Notes: generated from the sequence alone by a model not told the origin. A DNA stretch of 64,000 bases from Nemopilema nomurai (GCA_003864495.1 ML133411.1:1294846-1358845); one strand, 5' to 3'. Shown: positions 21,790 to 33,502, counted from the first letter of the stretch. Numbers and translations are program-made.

Positions 21790-22510
21790 ACTATGAGTTA
21801 ACGTGAGTTAATTTTGTGATCCGAGTTGGTTTAAAAATTATCTCATAATGGAAAAGCTCATTAAAAATTATCTCATGGAGATTTCTCCTGCTAACTCATG
21901 CTATCTCATTAGCTAGGAAACAAAATCAAAGGAAGCCGACACATGGGAGGGAATGTGCAACCATTTGCACTAATTAATGCATTTATACTCAGCAGTTGGA
22001 TGCTGAGAACAGTGTTTTTAGTCGGTTGTGATGGAAGAGAGAAGATGACTTCAATTTCGCTGCAAGATGAAGCTACTCACAGAAAAAATTAAAGTGGTTT
22101 CCAGTTTTGTATGACGACGCAGAAAAAGGCTATAAGGAGAAGGACTTCGTCACCAATGCGTGGGTAAAAGTAGCTGAAAACTGAATTTTATTGAAAGTTG
22201 TAAATCTTCTCCAAGTAAAAAATTAGGTAGTAACTTTTGGTCATTGCCACACAATTTTTTTCACCTGGTACATTAGCCAGAACTACACTATCGTTGTTGC
22301 TTCCATACTGACCAAGGTTGAACAAAGTTAAGCAGTAACTTTACATCACAGATGGCGAGCAGCACAATAATTCGTTTATCTCAAGTGGAAACCGAATCGG
22401 TGCGTGGTTTAATCTCGTCCTATTTCACGTTTTTTCAGGCTAACTCAAAATTAATCCATAAGTTAATTTTCAATTTAACTTTATCTCATGTTAACTCATA
22501 ATATGTGAAC
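21790..22510. mobile_element. MITE-like element with inverted ends
   Basis: TATGAGTTAACGTGAGTTAA near 21793 is mirrored by TTAACTTTATCTCATGTTAACTCATAATA near 22475-22505, and related 'aactcat/ctcat' motifs repeat inside. No coding capacity. The flanking GTTTTCAC / GTGAAC may be part of the ends. Confidence 0.55.
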
Positions 22511-22892
22511 AAGTGCTTTGTGGTACAAAACTTGTTCCAAAACTTGTGGAACAAGTGCAGATTGGTCAATTATAACCAATCACACACTCTGCTTATCACC
22601 CTCCAGTGTTTTCGATCCGCATCTGGCTATTTTTTCGGTCAGTTTTTGGTTATCTTCCGACGTTTGCATACTCTGAGGAGTGTCGAACGAAAAAAGTACT
22701 TTTAAGTATGCGAGAACTAGGTCCACTTTTTCTAGCAATTGTTAACTAATAATTGAAACCAAGCCTTAAAAAGTCCTTGAATTTTTTTGGCAATCTCGTT
22801 GGTTGGCAACTTTCCTTCGTACACTTTTCCCTCGCTTTTCTCTTGTAGATTCTTTGATGCTGTCTTGTTTATAAATGTCCCATACTATGCCT

Positions 22893-22930
22893 ATTCTACT
22901 TCGTGATTGGTCCACGTAGCATAGAAGTCA
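22893..22930 (+). repeat. DIRS inverted terminal repeat, left
   Basis: Exact inverse of 29203-29240 over 38 bases. Confidence 0.92.
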
Positions 22931-22955
22931 CATGAGATAGCATACGAGCCACCAA

Positions 22956-23354
22956 GTGCCAGTTGCATGTCGAGAAACCAAGTGTCCGGACGTATTGTTA
23001 GAGTTGTCAAGTTTTGATAAGATGTCAGATAAAGATAAATTTGATGATAATGTTTTGTTAGAGGTTCCGGATAAGGAAAAGGAAGAAAGTCCACTCATGG
23101 CGATGCCTTCCTCCATGAATGAAAGTATGAAACTAATGAGCGAATCGCTCAAGAGAGTGCACGCGCCTGACTCAGGCAAAGAGCTGAAGTCTGCAGACAT
23201 TGCAAAAAGGCCACGTTTAAACCTTGACTATGAGCCAGCTCCTGAAAAGAAAAATTTCAAAAAATCAAAAAAATTTCAGTTGGCGAAAACGGAGTTACAG
23301 GTCCAAGGAAACAGAACAACAAGCCAATTGGACCAGAAGTCATGGAAGAATTGA
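22956..23354 (+). CDS. DIRS gag-like N-terminal frame
   Basis: A 132-residue frame rich in Lys, Glu, Asp and Ser, with an acidic first half and a basic second half (KKNFKKSKKF). It begins 26 bp after the left inverted repeat and overlaps the RT frame by 13 bp in another phase. Position suggests DIRS gag, much shortened; no zinc knuckle or other domain is visible. Confidence 0.4.
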   Translation: MPVACRETKCPDVLLELSSFDKMSDKDKFDDNVLLEVPDKEKEESPLMAMPSSMNESMKLMSESLKRVHAPDSGKELKSADIAKRPRLNLDYEPAPEKKNFKKSKKFQLAKTELQVQGNRTTSQLDQKSWKN

Positions 23355-24403
23355 ATGTTAGAAACTTTACTTCTTTGTTGCCAGACTTGCTTGATTTACT
23401 TAAAGATTCATTTAAAGCTGGCTGCATTTCCAATTGTCTTGATGAATGGGTTAAATTAACCCATGATCAAGAAATATTAGGAATGGTGTCAGGTACACTT
23501 ATTGAATTTGATAAAAAACCTACACAAACAAAGATTGCTAAGTCTAATATTGCATCAGAAAAGAAGACATTTGCCGATAAAGGAATATCTTCCTTGTTAC
23601 AAAAGGGTGTTATTGAATGTTGCTCAAAGTCCAATGATGACTTTGTATCACCCATTTTTCTTCGTCCCAAAAATGATGGGTCACACAGAATGGTTCTTAA
23701 TTTGAAATCCTTAAATAAATCTGTCAAGTATCATCATTTTAAAATGGATACCATATACACAGCTATGAATATGCTAAACAAGAATTGTTATATGGTCTCT
23801 ATAGATCTTAAGGATGCTTACTATTCTGTCCCTATCGCGAAAGAGCATCAAAAATACCTAAAATTTAATTGGAATGATAAATTTTATAAATACAAAGCTA
23901 TATGTCCTAGGAAATTTACTGAATTATTCAAACCAGTATATGCATGGCTACGAAACCAGGGACATCTCCCTGTGTCGTATTCTGATGATTCCTATTTGCA
24001 AGGAAATAGTTATGAAGAATGTCTTGCAAATGTCATCGACACACTAAAATTATTTGATAAACTAGGGTTTGTTATTCATCCCACAAAGTCTGTCCTGCAA
24101 CCAGCCCAAAATTTAACATTTCAGGGATTTAATTTAGATTCTTTGTCTATGAAGGTTTGTTTGACTACTGATAGGAAAGAAAGCATCAAGACTGATTGTT
24201 GCATGCTTTTAGAAACTAAAGCTCCCAAAATAAGGGATGTTGCTAGAGTACTTGGCAAAATTACTTCAAGTTTTCCAGGAGTAATGCTAGGACCATTGCA
24301 TTTTCGTTGCTTGGATATGAATAAAAAACAGAAGCCCTTAAATCAGGTAAGGGTAATCATGATCAGAAAATGGTTTTGTCGGATGATGCCAAAAATGATT
24401 TGA
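23342..24403 (+). CDS. DIRS reverse transcriptase
   Basis: A 353-residue open frame. DGSHRMVLNLKSLNK (about residue 120), VSIDLKDAYYSVPI, YLKFNWNDKFYKYKAICPRKFTELFKPVYAWLR and the catalytic box SYSDDSYL (about 218) follow each other as in DIRS1-like RTs. The stretch after 'YKAICP' lacks the usual 'xGLxxAP', a small deletion of key residues. The C-terminal region (VLGKITSSFPGVMLGPLHFR) leads to RNase H in the next frame at 24370. Copying would start from a circular intermediate primed off the ends. Confidence 0.82.
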   Translation: MEELNVRNFTSLLPDLLDLLKDSFKAGCISNCLDEWVKLTHDQEILGMVSGTLIEFDKKPTQTKIAKSNIASEKKTFADKGISSLLQKGVIECCSKSNDDFVSPIFLRPKNDGSHRMVLNLKSLNKSVKYHHFKMDTIYTAMNMLNKNCYMVSIDLKDAYYSVPIAKEHQKYLKFNWNDKFYKYKAICPRKFTELFKPVYAWLRNQGHLPVSYSDDSYLQGNSYEECLANVIDTLKLFDKLGFVIHPTKSVLQPAQNLTFQGFNLDSLSMKVCLTTDRKESIKTDCCMLLETKAPKIRDVARVLGKITSSFPGVMLGPLHFRCLDMNKKQKPLNQVRVIMIRKWFCRMMPKMI

Positions 24404-25260
24404 TATGGTGGATTAATAATGTTGAAAACTCCTTTAATGTTGTTGACCATGGGAAACCTCGTGTAATAATTACAAGTGATGCATCAAAAATTGGATGGGG
24501 TTGCACATGCAATGGTATTAAATCAAGTGGAATTAGGACTTCAGAGATGAAAAAACATCACATTAACTATTTAGAAATGAAGGCTGCCTTTTTTGCAATT
24601 CGATTTTTTTTGAAAGATATTTCACATAAGCATGTCAAACTTATGGTTGACAACCCACTGCTGTAGCTTGTTTGAACAAGATGGGAACTAGCCATTCCAT
24701 TCCTTGTAATAATTTAACCAGGGAAATATGTTTTTTTTGTTTAGAGCATAATATATGGCTCACAGCTGCACATATTGCAGGTGTTGATAATACTGATGCT
24801 GATAAGGAATCTAGAACTAATCGGAGAGAAACTGAATGGGCTCTTAATCACAACTTTTATACTCATGCCATTCACAGGTTAAATTTTAAACCAAACATAG
24901 GCTTGTTTGCTTCCAGAATCAATTATAAGGTTCAACAATATGCAGCCTACAGGCCAGATCCAGAAGCAACTTTTATTGATGCTTTTTCCTTTCCATGGAC
25001 AAATTATATATTTTATGCATTTCCTCCATTTTGCATCATTCTTAAAACTCTTAAAAAGGTTACTGAAGATAAGGCTACAGGGGTTATAGTAGTACCACAT
25101 TGGCCAACACAGCCATGGTGGCCATATCTTACCAACATGTTTATTGATTTCCGTATTTTTCTTTCCAGAACAAAGGAAACATTGATTATGCCAGCAGATC
25201 TAACAAGAGTACATCCATTGCATGCTCAACTTCAACTATTGATGTGCCATATATCAGGAG
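24370..25260 (+). pseudogene. DIRS RNase H and connecting region
   Basis: ITSDASKIGWGCTCNG (first Asp), NYLEMKAAFFAIRF (Glu) and LMVDN (Asp) form an RNase H, broken by a frameshift at about 24660. A second frame continues with AAHIAGVDNTDADKESR and FASRINYKVQQYAAYRPDPEA, the conserved tail between RNase H and recombinase in DIRS elements, until the LINE begins near 25260. Confidence 0.78.
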
Positions 25261-28200
25261 ATTATTGCAGGGTAGAGGATTTTTCGGGTGGCGGGGCCGC
25301 TCTAGACAAATTGGGTGTGTAAGGCGACCCATCATTCCGCTAGCCTCGGGGTGTCAGCTTGGGCAAGTGACAACAACCCCTAAGCCTCCCTGCCAGGGTT
25401 ACGGTGAAGTGTATGGGCAGCAGCATACATGGATGAGGAAAAGAAGCGCTTTGGTTAGCCAACCCGGCAGTCACTGCGGTTCTTCAAATCAAGTGGAGGC
25501 GAGCGTTAACATACAAGTGACTCGGCAAAGCAACTGCGCCTGGGGAAGGTAACGGGTATGCCACTTCAGGTATTCTCCCCATGAAACACAACAATGGAAT
25601 TACATCACAAGATACAAGAGATGGCATCCAAAGGTAAACCTTGGGGCCCGAGGATGTCGATTAATGTTACCCGAGAAGAAGCCAACACGTGCCTCATGGA
25701 CCCTGGCCGCACAACTGTGCACTATGACGCGGTTACCTTAAAGCCTCACGGATGGGTAGTTGCTTATGTTGCTGGTGGCGGAAGGGCACGCGCTGACTTT
25801 ATCAAAACAGTCAGAAAATTTGGTACATGGAATGTTCGTTTTATGTATGAAGGCAAGCTCGAAATGGTAGTAAATGAAATGCAGCGTTATGCACTGGATC
25901 TGGTTGGAATTTCGAAACTTCGATGGAAAGAACGCGAATATATGGCATTACAAGACGACTATAAGATTTACTTCTCTGGAAACGATACTGCAAAACGGAA
26001 CGGAGTGGCCATCATCTGCAGGAAAAAAATGGTATCATCAGTTATCGGGTACAACTCCATCAGCGATCGTATCATGACACTTCAAATCACAGGGAAACCG
26101 ATGAATATTACATTCATACAAGTTATGCTCCGACTAGCAACGCAGACGAGACGTGGATATCACCAGATGGACGCACTCGCAACCAAATCGACTACATCAT
26201 CATACCAAGAAGATGGATGTCCAGCTGCAAATCGTGTAAAATGCTGCCTGGCGCTGACTGTGGAACTGACCACCAGCTTCTCATGGCAAAGTTTAAAACA
26301 AAGCTCAAAACATCTAAGAGAAAACCAACCACTCTCCGTTATGATCTCTCCAGTCTAACAGACGTCTACACAGTTTCGGTCAGTAATCGATTTGATGTGC
26401 TCCTTGAACTGGACGAGGAACTCGGAAGCAGTAATGAAATATGGGAAAAAACGAAATACGCAATCTTATGCTCAGCAAAGGAAACACTCAGGAAACCGAA
26501 CTCGAAAAAGATCAACAAAATGCTTTCATCTGCAACCATTGATCAAGTTGTTAAATGTCGTGAACTGAAAAGTCAAGACCACTCGACTAATCATAGACGC
26601 ATCAATGACCTCACAAGAGATATTCGCAGATCTACCCGACAGGATAAGAACAACTACCTCAATGAGAAATGCAAGGAGATAGAAACCAACAGACAGTGCC
26701 ACAACACGCGCACTATGCACAAGCTCATCAAGGAAATCACTACCAAACCTGCGATGTGTCTATCTGTCATAAAAGATGTCAATGGCAACGTCCTCACTGA
26801 ATCTTCTCAAATAAAAGCAAGATAGAAATAATATTGCGAAAGCCTGTATGAAAAAGATGACCGGATTAGCAATGTCCCACCAATATCGAGTACATACGTA
26901 GATGAACCAGAAATTCTGCTATCAGAGGTTTCTGCAGCTTTGAAAAAAATGAAGAAACATAAGAGTCCAGGCATAGATGACATACCGGCAGAATTGCTGA
27001 AAGCAACTGGTGTAAGTGGAGAGAAGATCTTTCTCAAATTGTGCAATCGGATTTGGAGCACCAAAGAATGGCCAGATGACTGGACCAAATCACTGCTGAT
27101 TACCTTACCGAAAAAAGGTGACACAAGGGAATGCAAAAATAACCGTACCATCTCCTTGATTTCACACGCGAGCAAAATTCTTCTTTATATAATTGCAGCA
27201 CGTTTGGAAAACCACCTCAATCGTGAACACCCACCAACACAGGCAGGTTTCAGAAAAAGTCGTGGTACACGTGACCAAATCGCCAACATGCGCTGGATTA
27301 TTGAAAAGGCCATCAAAAAGAACCAACGTATTTTCATGGTCTTCATTGACTACAGTAAGGCCTTCGATTGCGTGGATCACAACATGCTCTGGAACATTTT
27401 AGAGAAGATGGGATTTCCATTACATATCATAAATCTTATCAAGAATTTATATTCATCACAAGGTGCAGCTGTTAAAACCGACAACAGCATCACAGACTTT
27501 TCAACCTAGGTAAAGGCGTACGTCAAGGTTGTATTCTTTCACCGCTGCTTTTCAACATCTACGGCGAATACATTATGAGACAGGTCGCACAAGAAGAGGA
27601 CTGTGGTTTCGCTGTTGGCGGTAACCGAATACACAAACTGAGATACGCAGACGATACCACACTTTTAGAAACTGCTAGCGGCCTCATGCAAAGACTAGTG
27701 GAAAAGATCAAGGATGAAAGCGAAAAAGTGGGACTATATCTCAACAAAGACAAGACCAAGCTGATGGCGATCGGTGACCAGACACAAGACACCGTGACTG
27801 TGGATGGTACAGAAGTCGAACGAGTTCAAGACTTAAACTTTCTTGGATCGTACATAACAGCAAGGAGTCCAGGAAAGGAATCGACCACAGAATCGGAATT
27901 GGTCGCTCGGCTGTTGGAAAGCTGCAGGCAATATGGCGAGATAACAGCATAACACGCAACATGAAACTCCGAATATTGCGATCACTCATGTTCTCAATCA
28001 CCACCCACGGCTGCGAAACATGGATATTACGACAACGCGAAAGGAACAGGATCGATGCTTTCGAAATGTGGGCTTACAGACGCTTGTTTGGAATATCATG
28101 GAGCGACTGTGTTACAAACATTGAGGTATCGGAGAGAGTGGGGCACTCGAAAACCCTGCTGAGAAATATTCAAAAAGCACAACTACGGTACTTCGGCCAC

Positions 28201-28360
28201 ATAGCACGCCGAGACTCTTCCTCGCTGGAAAAAACCGTAATGCTGGGTTTTGTTGAGGGGGCCAAAAAAGTAGAGGTAGACCGAAACACTGATGGACAGA
28301 TAACATCAAGGACCAGGTTGGTGCTTCTCTCCGAGAGTGTGTCTTGAACTTTATTGGTGA
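25260..28360 (+). mobile_element. LINE (APE-type non-LTR retrotransposon) inside DIRS
   Basis: A structured 5' region (25290-25590), endonuclease, long linker and reverse transcriptase all lie on the plus strand between the DIRS RNase H and recombinase. The clade is not resolved (RTE/CR1-like; such proteins are often called 'endonuclease-reverse transcriptase' or 'craniofacial development protein 2-like'). I could not define its target duplication. Confidence 0.75.
25594..28347 (+). pseudogene. LINE endonuclease and reverse transcriptase
   Basis: TWNVRFMYEGKLE, LVGISKLRW and GVAIICRKK mark an AP-type endonuclease (from about 25825). Its middle is shortened: similarity jumps near 26140 to the terminal TRNQIDYII-like and DHQLLMAKF region in a second frame. 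The RT follows from 26940, with SPGIDDIPAELLK, LPKKGDTRECKNNRTISL, QAGFRKSRGTRDQI, FIDYSKAFDCVDH, VRQGCILSPLLF and the catalytic LRYADDTTLL (about 27645). The C-terminal GCETWILR and QLRYFGHIARR complete it. A stop near 26823 and frame changes near 26220, 27507 and 27950 make it inactive. Confidence 0.82.
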
Positions 28361-28369
28361 GTTGTTCTC

Positions 28370-29098
28370 TTTGGGGCACTCTTATAGTTCTATTAATACA
28401 GTGACGTCAGCATTGTCTGCATTGATTGCCTGTGGTGAAGGATCACCCTTTGGAACAGCATGGTGTCAAGGTTCATGAAGGGTGTTTTTTGTGTTAGACC
28501 AAGTCTGCCCAGATATGAAGAAACGTGGGACATATCTATTGTTCTTAACCACATGAGAAAATGTTATCCATTAAAGCAACTTAGTCTTAAGCAACTTACA
28601 CTAAAACATTATCACTTATGGCATTGATCTCTATGCAGAGATCTCAAACGTTGCAAGCATTGGAAATTGGAGAAAATCTTATCATGGGATCAGATCAATG
28701 TACTTTTATAATCCAAACACTGTTAAAAACTTCAAAATTGAACATCTTCGAAGTATTACATTCAAAGCATATTCCAATGATGATTCATTGTGTGTTATTT
28801 CATGCATAAGGAAATGCATTAAATGAACAGAAGTGCTTCGTGGAGAGTGTACCAAGTTATTTATTAGTTTTGTTAAACCTCATAAGCATGTGAGCGTCAA
28901 GATAATAAGTATATGGCTTAAAACCACACTTGAATTATGCAGTATTGATACAACAACATTTAAAGCTCACAGCTTTAGGGCTGCAGCAGCATCAGCAGCA
29001 AAGCAAGCAAATGTACCTATTGAAGACATTTGAATACAGCACATTGGACTAATGCAAAGACATTTTACAAGCTCTATAACAGACCTATTTTGACTGTT
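28370..29098 (+). pseudogene. DIRS tyrosine recombinase
   Basis: Frames after the LINE read INTVTSALSALI, a run with RPSLPRYEETW, SLMALISMQRSQTLQAL, then TFKAHSFRAAAASAAKQANVPIEDI. The HSFR pair and the later tyrosine in FYKLYNRP (near 29080, one frame over) are the His-x-x-Arg and Tyr of a tyrosine recombinase, which in DIRS inserts a circular DNA. Several frameshifts (near 28475, 28570, 28835, 29030) inactivate it. Confidence 0.78.
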
Positions 29099-29202
29099 TA
29101 GCTATACATTATATGTTGCGCGATAAGAATATTTTCTTGATTAATTTATCAATCTATGATTGGGTTGTCTTTACTCATGTCCACTGGCTTTAAAATTTCA
29201 TT

Positions 29203-29240
29203 TGACTTCTATGCTACGTGGACCAATCACGAAGTAGAAT
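29203..29240 (-). repeat. DIRS inverted terminal repeat, right
   Basis: Exact inverse of 22893-22930. A strong 5' splice-site sequence on the minus strand (CAG|GTAAGTATC) lies about 15-20 bp outside it. Confidence 0.92.
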
Positions 29241-29361
29241 TTGAAAATTGAACGATACTTACCTGAAGGGGAAGTTGAAGTTCGATTGAGATACCTTAAC
29301 ACTTTTGTAATTAAGAAACCCGTGATGTACTTCCTCAGAAAAATGTCTGAAAAATTCCAAC

Positions 29362-29920
29362 TGATACCCATCAGTTCTTACATAAGAAGTCTTGTTACCC
29401 TTTGCATACAAAGAAGGTGACCCCCTATAGTCAGGCTCTTAAGTATCGTAGGAACTCACTGGATGGCTTAAGGATAGGGGGTAAAGAGAGTCTCTTGTTA
29501 ATGAACAAATAGATAGGGTATGCGGGTTGGATAGGGAGACTCTTCTGGGAAAGCAGGAAATAGGAAAACCAACAAAGGAAAGGCTGAGAGGGTTCCACTC
29601 GTGACTACATCCCTTCCGGCACTTAATGGTTTGGGGAACATTGCCGGGAAACACCATGCCTTGCTTACTGGTTCAGAAGAACACAAGGGGGTGTTTCCTG
29701 TGCCACCAGTTTTTGCTTTTAGGAAGTGTAAGAATCTTAAGGGTATTTTGGTTAGGGCTAGGCTTACTGGTGGAAGGGGGAAGGAGAACAATAACAGGGG
29801 AAGTTCGTGTTGTAAGAAGTACAGATGTCAAGTGTGTAAAGTCATGTCTAATAGTGATACTTTTAAGCCTAGCACTACAGGTAAAGAATATGATTTTCTC
29901 ATTCTTGCTAGTAGCTGGAT
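29362..29920 (+). pseudogene. Penelope-like element fragment (RT C-terminus / linker)
   Basis: FLHKKSCYPLHTKKVTPYSQAL, then from about 29600 TTSLPALNGLGNIAGKH, FRKCKNLKGILVRARL and KYRCQVCKV, correspond to the region between RT and GIY-YIG nuclease of Penelope-like elements (Cys pair before the nuclease included). A stop at 29509 and frame changes break it, and neither the RT core nor the nuclease core is present. Confidence 0.65.
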
Positions 29921-30806
29921 TCGAGCCGTAGCCTTTTTAAGCACCAAATGGTCACTCATGCTCAGCGAAGTGTCTTGGTGCATTCCAAGATATTTATACT
30001 TGGTGCATTCCAAGGTATTTATATATATTTATAGATGTAAAGTTTATCAGGTTACCTTGCACCGGTACTTTCAAATCACCATGGGAGCAAAGTCGCTTGG
30101 CAGTCCCTAATACCATAATTTCTGTCTTTCCTTTCTTTAGGTTAACTATTAATCTATTTTTGTAAAGCCAATCTTTAAGGACAGTTATATTTGCTGAAAG
30201 GGTGTTTCCAATTACCTTAATATCTCGATGAGTTGTGCATATCACAGTGTCATCAGCATACATCTGAACACTACAACCATCAACCTTCTTTATAGGATCA
30301 CTTATTTGAATTAAAAACAGGATTGGACCAAGAATCGATCCCTGAGGTGCTCCAAATTTTACCAGTTGGAGTTCTGATTTTCCATTATCATAATGGACAT
30401 ATTGAGAGCGTCTGAAAAGATAGCATTCAATCCTTATTAGCTCATTTCGTGTTATACCATAGAAAGGTATCTTCGACAGAAGCATCGAGTAATCTACTGT
30501 GTCAAATGCTTTCTGCAGATCTTTCAAAACGGCTCCTGTCAATTTTCCTTGATCCATGGCAAGACGAATCCTATCTGTGAAAAGTGCTACTGCGAGCTCT
30601 GTATTGTACCTTCTTCTGAAACCAGACTGTGATGATGTTATGAGATCATTACTTTCCAAGTAGCCTGATAGTTTCTTATGTTACCCTATCTATTATCTTT
30701 GAAATTGCTGGTAATATTGAGATTGGTCGATAGCTATCCATCAATGTTTTAGGCTGGGACTTAAAAAGGGGTATGACTTTGAGCCACTTCCACTCATCCA
30801 CCTTAT
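29828..30806 (-). pseudogene. LINE reverse transcriptase (3' half), jockey/CR1-like
   Basis: On the minus strand: VIPLFKSQ, YRPISILPAISKI, then from 30659 SSQSGFRRRYNTE, KDLQKAFDTVDYSML, APQGSILGPILFL, the catalytic box QMYADDTVI (about 30250), and YKYLGMH with TARIQLLARMRK (29828-30013). These are standard RT motifs of a jockey/CR1-type LINE. A stop near 30683 and a shift near 30000 break it. Its 5' continuation lies at 36832-36960, beyond the gypsy element inserted into it. Confidence 0.8.
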
Positions 30807-31193
30807 TCAAACTTTACATGCTGTATATATATTTAAAGCAAGAGGATATATATTTAGAAAATAATGAGTAAGTTTCATTAACAACATGAAATACGTAAAA
30901 AGTATGACGTGAAAACATGGGAAAGGAAGGGAAGGGCTGAATAGGTATGCTAAAACAAGCTTAATGACGCTAAACTAAACAAAAACATAGGTAAATGATA
31001 CCTGTGATACAAGAAAAACGAAATAAAGAACGATGACTAAACTAGGCATTACGGTCTAACAGTCCTGGGAAAATCCCGCACCTATAAACAAAACAAAGAA
31101 AGGGGATGTTGCTAACACGAGACGTGTGTCACAGCTAACGATGTGCAACAAGGAACCAAGGAGAATTCCTAACAATACTAAGAAATTGTGACA
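30778..31193 (-). repeat. Gypsy 3' LTR
   Basis: Starts TGTCAC at 31193 (minus strand). Nearly identical to 36380-36826 except that it lacks a roughly 24-bp segment present near 36730-36755. The outer limit is uncertain because about 45 bp of LINE-like sequence adjoin both LTRs. Confidence 0.8.
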
Positions 31194-31427
31194 CACCTCC
31201 CTCCTAAGATTAGTTATATTACCAAAGGTAAAATACCGTATTAATCTTATCTAATTATCAAAAATTTACGTATACTCCAGTTCATTTCTTCGCATTAAAG
31301 TCTTCTAGAAGTTTGTCTGGAACGAAGTCTGCAGCAATCCATTAAGTGTGTCCATCATTAAATTTTACAAAATACCTTGTAACGAGTCTCTGTCCCGGTA
31401 TTCTTGCGCGCAATTTGTCGTGGACCC

Positions 31428-32257
31428 TTAAATTTGATCCGGTTTTCCATCAATCTCTCGTGCTGGTTTGACTTGTTCAATGTTAACTCTTTTGATTTTA
31501 TCCCTTTGCTTCCCGGGCATTACGAGTTCTACATTGTTGCTACCAATCACTTTTATCACTTCATATGGTCCTGTCCATGGTTGATGGAATTTCGTTGACG
31601 TCCCTTTTTTAACAATAAAATTTTCTTTAACAATAAACCTTTTCTCCTTGTTTGACATTGAGTTGCTTGATATGCTTGTCATGATTTTTCTTCTCGCGGC
31701 GTTTCTCATCTGATACAACTCTTTGGCGACTGCATATGCATGCTGGCGTTCATTCTGCATTGTCTTTAGGAAATCGTCTGTGTAAAGACGTGTCGGGGGC
31801 TTCATGTCAGCAGGCGAATTCAACTCTCTTCCAAACATCATGAACGCAGGGGTATGGTGGGTGACAGAGTGGGGTTTTGTCCTATAGGCGAAGGTCACAT
31901 CATCGAGGTACCAATCCCAATTGGATGGCTTGTCAGAGGCATAGATTCGTATTGCATTGAAAAGTGTCCTGTTCAAGCGCTCTTTAGGCCGTTGGTGGAG
32001 GGTCAAAATGCACAGGTGTAGGTCTTCTTGACTCCTAACTGCTTGCATAATGCCTTCAATAATTCTGACGTGAATTGACTTCCTCTGTCTGAAAGTAGCT
32101 CTTCAGCACATCCAAAGGTATGTATAAAACTTCTGATTTTTCGTGCAACCCTCTCTGCTTCCATGTCTTCTACAGCGTAAGCAATTGGCCAACGTGTGAA
32201 ATGATCCACCATGACGAGGCATATGTGTTTCCTTGTTCTGACATTGGCAGTGGTCAT
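31428..32257 (-). pseudogene. Gypsy integrase core and C-terminus
   Basis: Two overlapping frames hold CLVMVDHFTRWPIAYAV (Asp), ELLSDRGSQFTSELL (Asp), ERLNRTLFNAI (Glu region), then YRTKPHSVTHHTPAFMMFGRE and the C-terminal WTGPYEVIKV. They represent the DDE integrase that inserts gypsy cDNA. A shift between 32003 and 32048 and a missing block before the Glu make it defective. Confidence 0.82.
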
Positions 32258-32300
32258 AAAAATCCATTGCGTCTATCTGCAGTGGCCTTTCGGTAACAAT

Positions 32301-33502
32301 TTATTTCATTGGCGTTTTATGAGCAGGTTTTGACAATGCTCCGAATCTGGCGCATTCCTCACAATGTCTTACATGACGATTGATGTCAGTCTTCGTGGTA
32401 GGCCAAAAATAGGATTGCTGGATCTTCTTATATGTCCTGTAAAACCCTGGATATGCTGAAATAGGTATATCATAAGAGTCCACGAGCAACTTACCAGCCA
32501 TTGATTTTGGTACCACAAATTGTTCCTGTGTTCTCCCTAGTTTTGACTTGAATCTTCGATAAACACATCCATCGTCTCCCAGAAAGAACGATTCTTTATC
32601 CTTTTCCAATTTAGCAGCAACTTTCTTATCATCAGGTGCTTTCCCCTGTTTCAAGAGTTTCATCAGTGCCCCAGCGTAAGTATCATCTTCTTGAAGCGTT
32701 TTGAAGTCTGTTACCAGCATTACGTCATCTTTTTCCTTCAGGGGGCAGAGGGATACAGGGCTTTCCACTGATTCGGCTTCCCGGTTGTCTTCTTCCGCTA
32801 AAGAGTAACTCGTCAATGTATCTGCATTTGAGTGAAGTCTGCCTGGCCTGTGTTCTTCTTTGAAATCGTAACTTTGAATCTCGCTAATCCATCGTGCAAA
32901 TAGGTTATTCGGAGCAGTCATTGTCTTTTTCCGGGGCCTGTGATCAGTAATAACTAAAAAATGTTGGCCATGAAGGTAAGGGTAAAAATGTTTTAGCCAA
33001 CATATGATACCCAATGCTTCCTTCTGCAAAACTCCATATTTCCTTTCAGAGGACTTCAGCAATCTACTGGCGTATGCAAATACCACTTCACCATTAGGCG
33101 TGTCTTGGGCGAGAACTGCTCCAATGCCATATTGTATGCATCTGTATACCGCTTAAACCGTAAACTGAAGTCTCGGAATCTCAAAATTGGGGCTGATGGT
33201 AGACAGTGTTGGAGGTCATCAGATGATTTTTGAGTATCTTTATTCCACAAAAATTTGTATTTTTTCTCCGTGAGGTCAGCTAGTGGCTTTGAACGGCTGG
33301 CAAACTCTGGAATGAACTGTCTGTAATAGGATGTAAGTCCTAGAAAACTTCGAACATCAGTAGAATTCTGAGGTAGTGGAAAACAACTTACTGATTTCAC
33401 CTTTGCTGGATCCGCAGGAATTCCAGCTCTTTCGTATTTGCTGTTGTTTCTTCTCTGGAACACGATATGGCCAATGTCTGACTGGATACGGTCCCTGCAC
33501 AT
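32301..33502 (-). pseudogene. Gypsy RT thumb, RNase H and integrase zinc finger
   Basis: From 33502: GIPADPAKVKSV, VRSFLGLTSYYRQFI and LTEKKYKFLW (RT thumb), then YTDAYNMALEQ and, after a shift near 33080, AYASRLLKSSERKY, ALGIICWLKHFYPYLHG and ITDHRP (RNase H). WPTTKTDINRHVRHCEECARFG is the H2C2 integrase finger. The RT fingers and palm, including the catalytic YxDD, are absent: sequence passes from the N-terminal part of RT straight to the thumb. Confidence 0.82.

Larger units (their letters stand above)
22893..29240 (+). mobile_element. DIRS retrotransposon with nested LINE
   Basis: Perfect 38-bp inverted repeats (22893-22930 and 29203-29240, containing GATTGGTCCACGTAGC) enclose a gag-like frame, a DIRS-type reverse transcriptase/RNase H and a tyrosine recombinase. 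This is the DIRS order, using a recombinase instead of a DDE integrase. About 3.1 kb of an unrelated LINE (roughly 25260-28360) lies between RNase H and recombinase. Confidence 0.85.

Noticed and set aside
23467..23727. Minus-strand frame across the DIRS reverse transcriptase.
   Set aside because: Shadow of the plus-strand RT, which has a full set of family motifs.
29249..29265. ATACTTACCTG resembles the 5' end of U1 snRNA.
   Set aside because: The rest of U1 (stem-loops, Sm site) does not follow; it fits better as an antisense splice donor.
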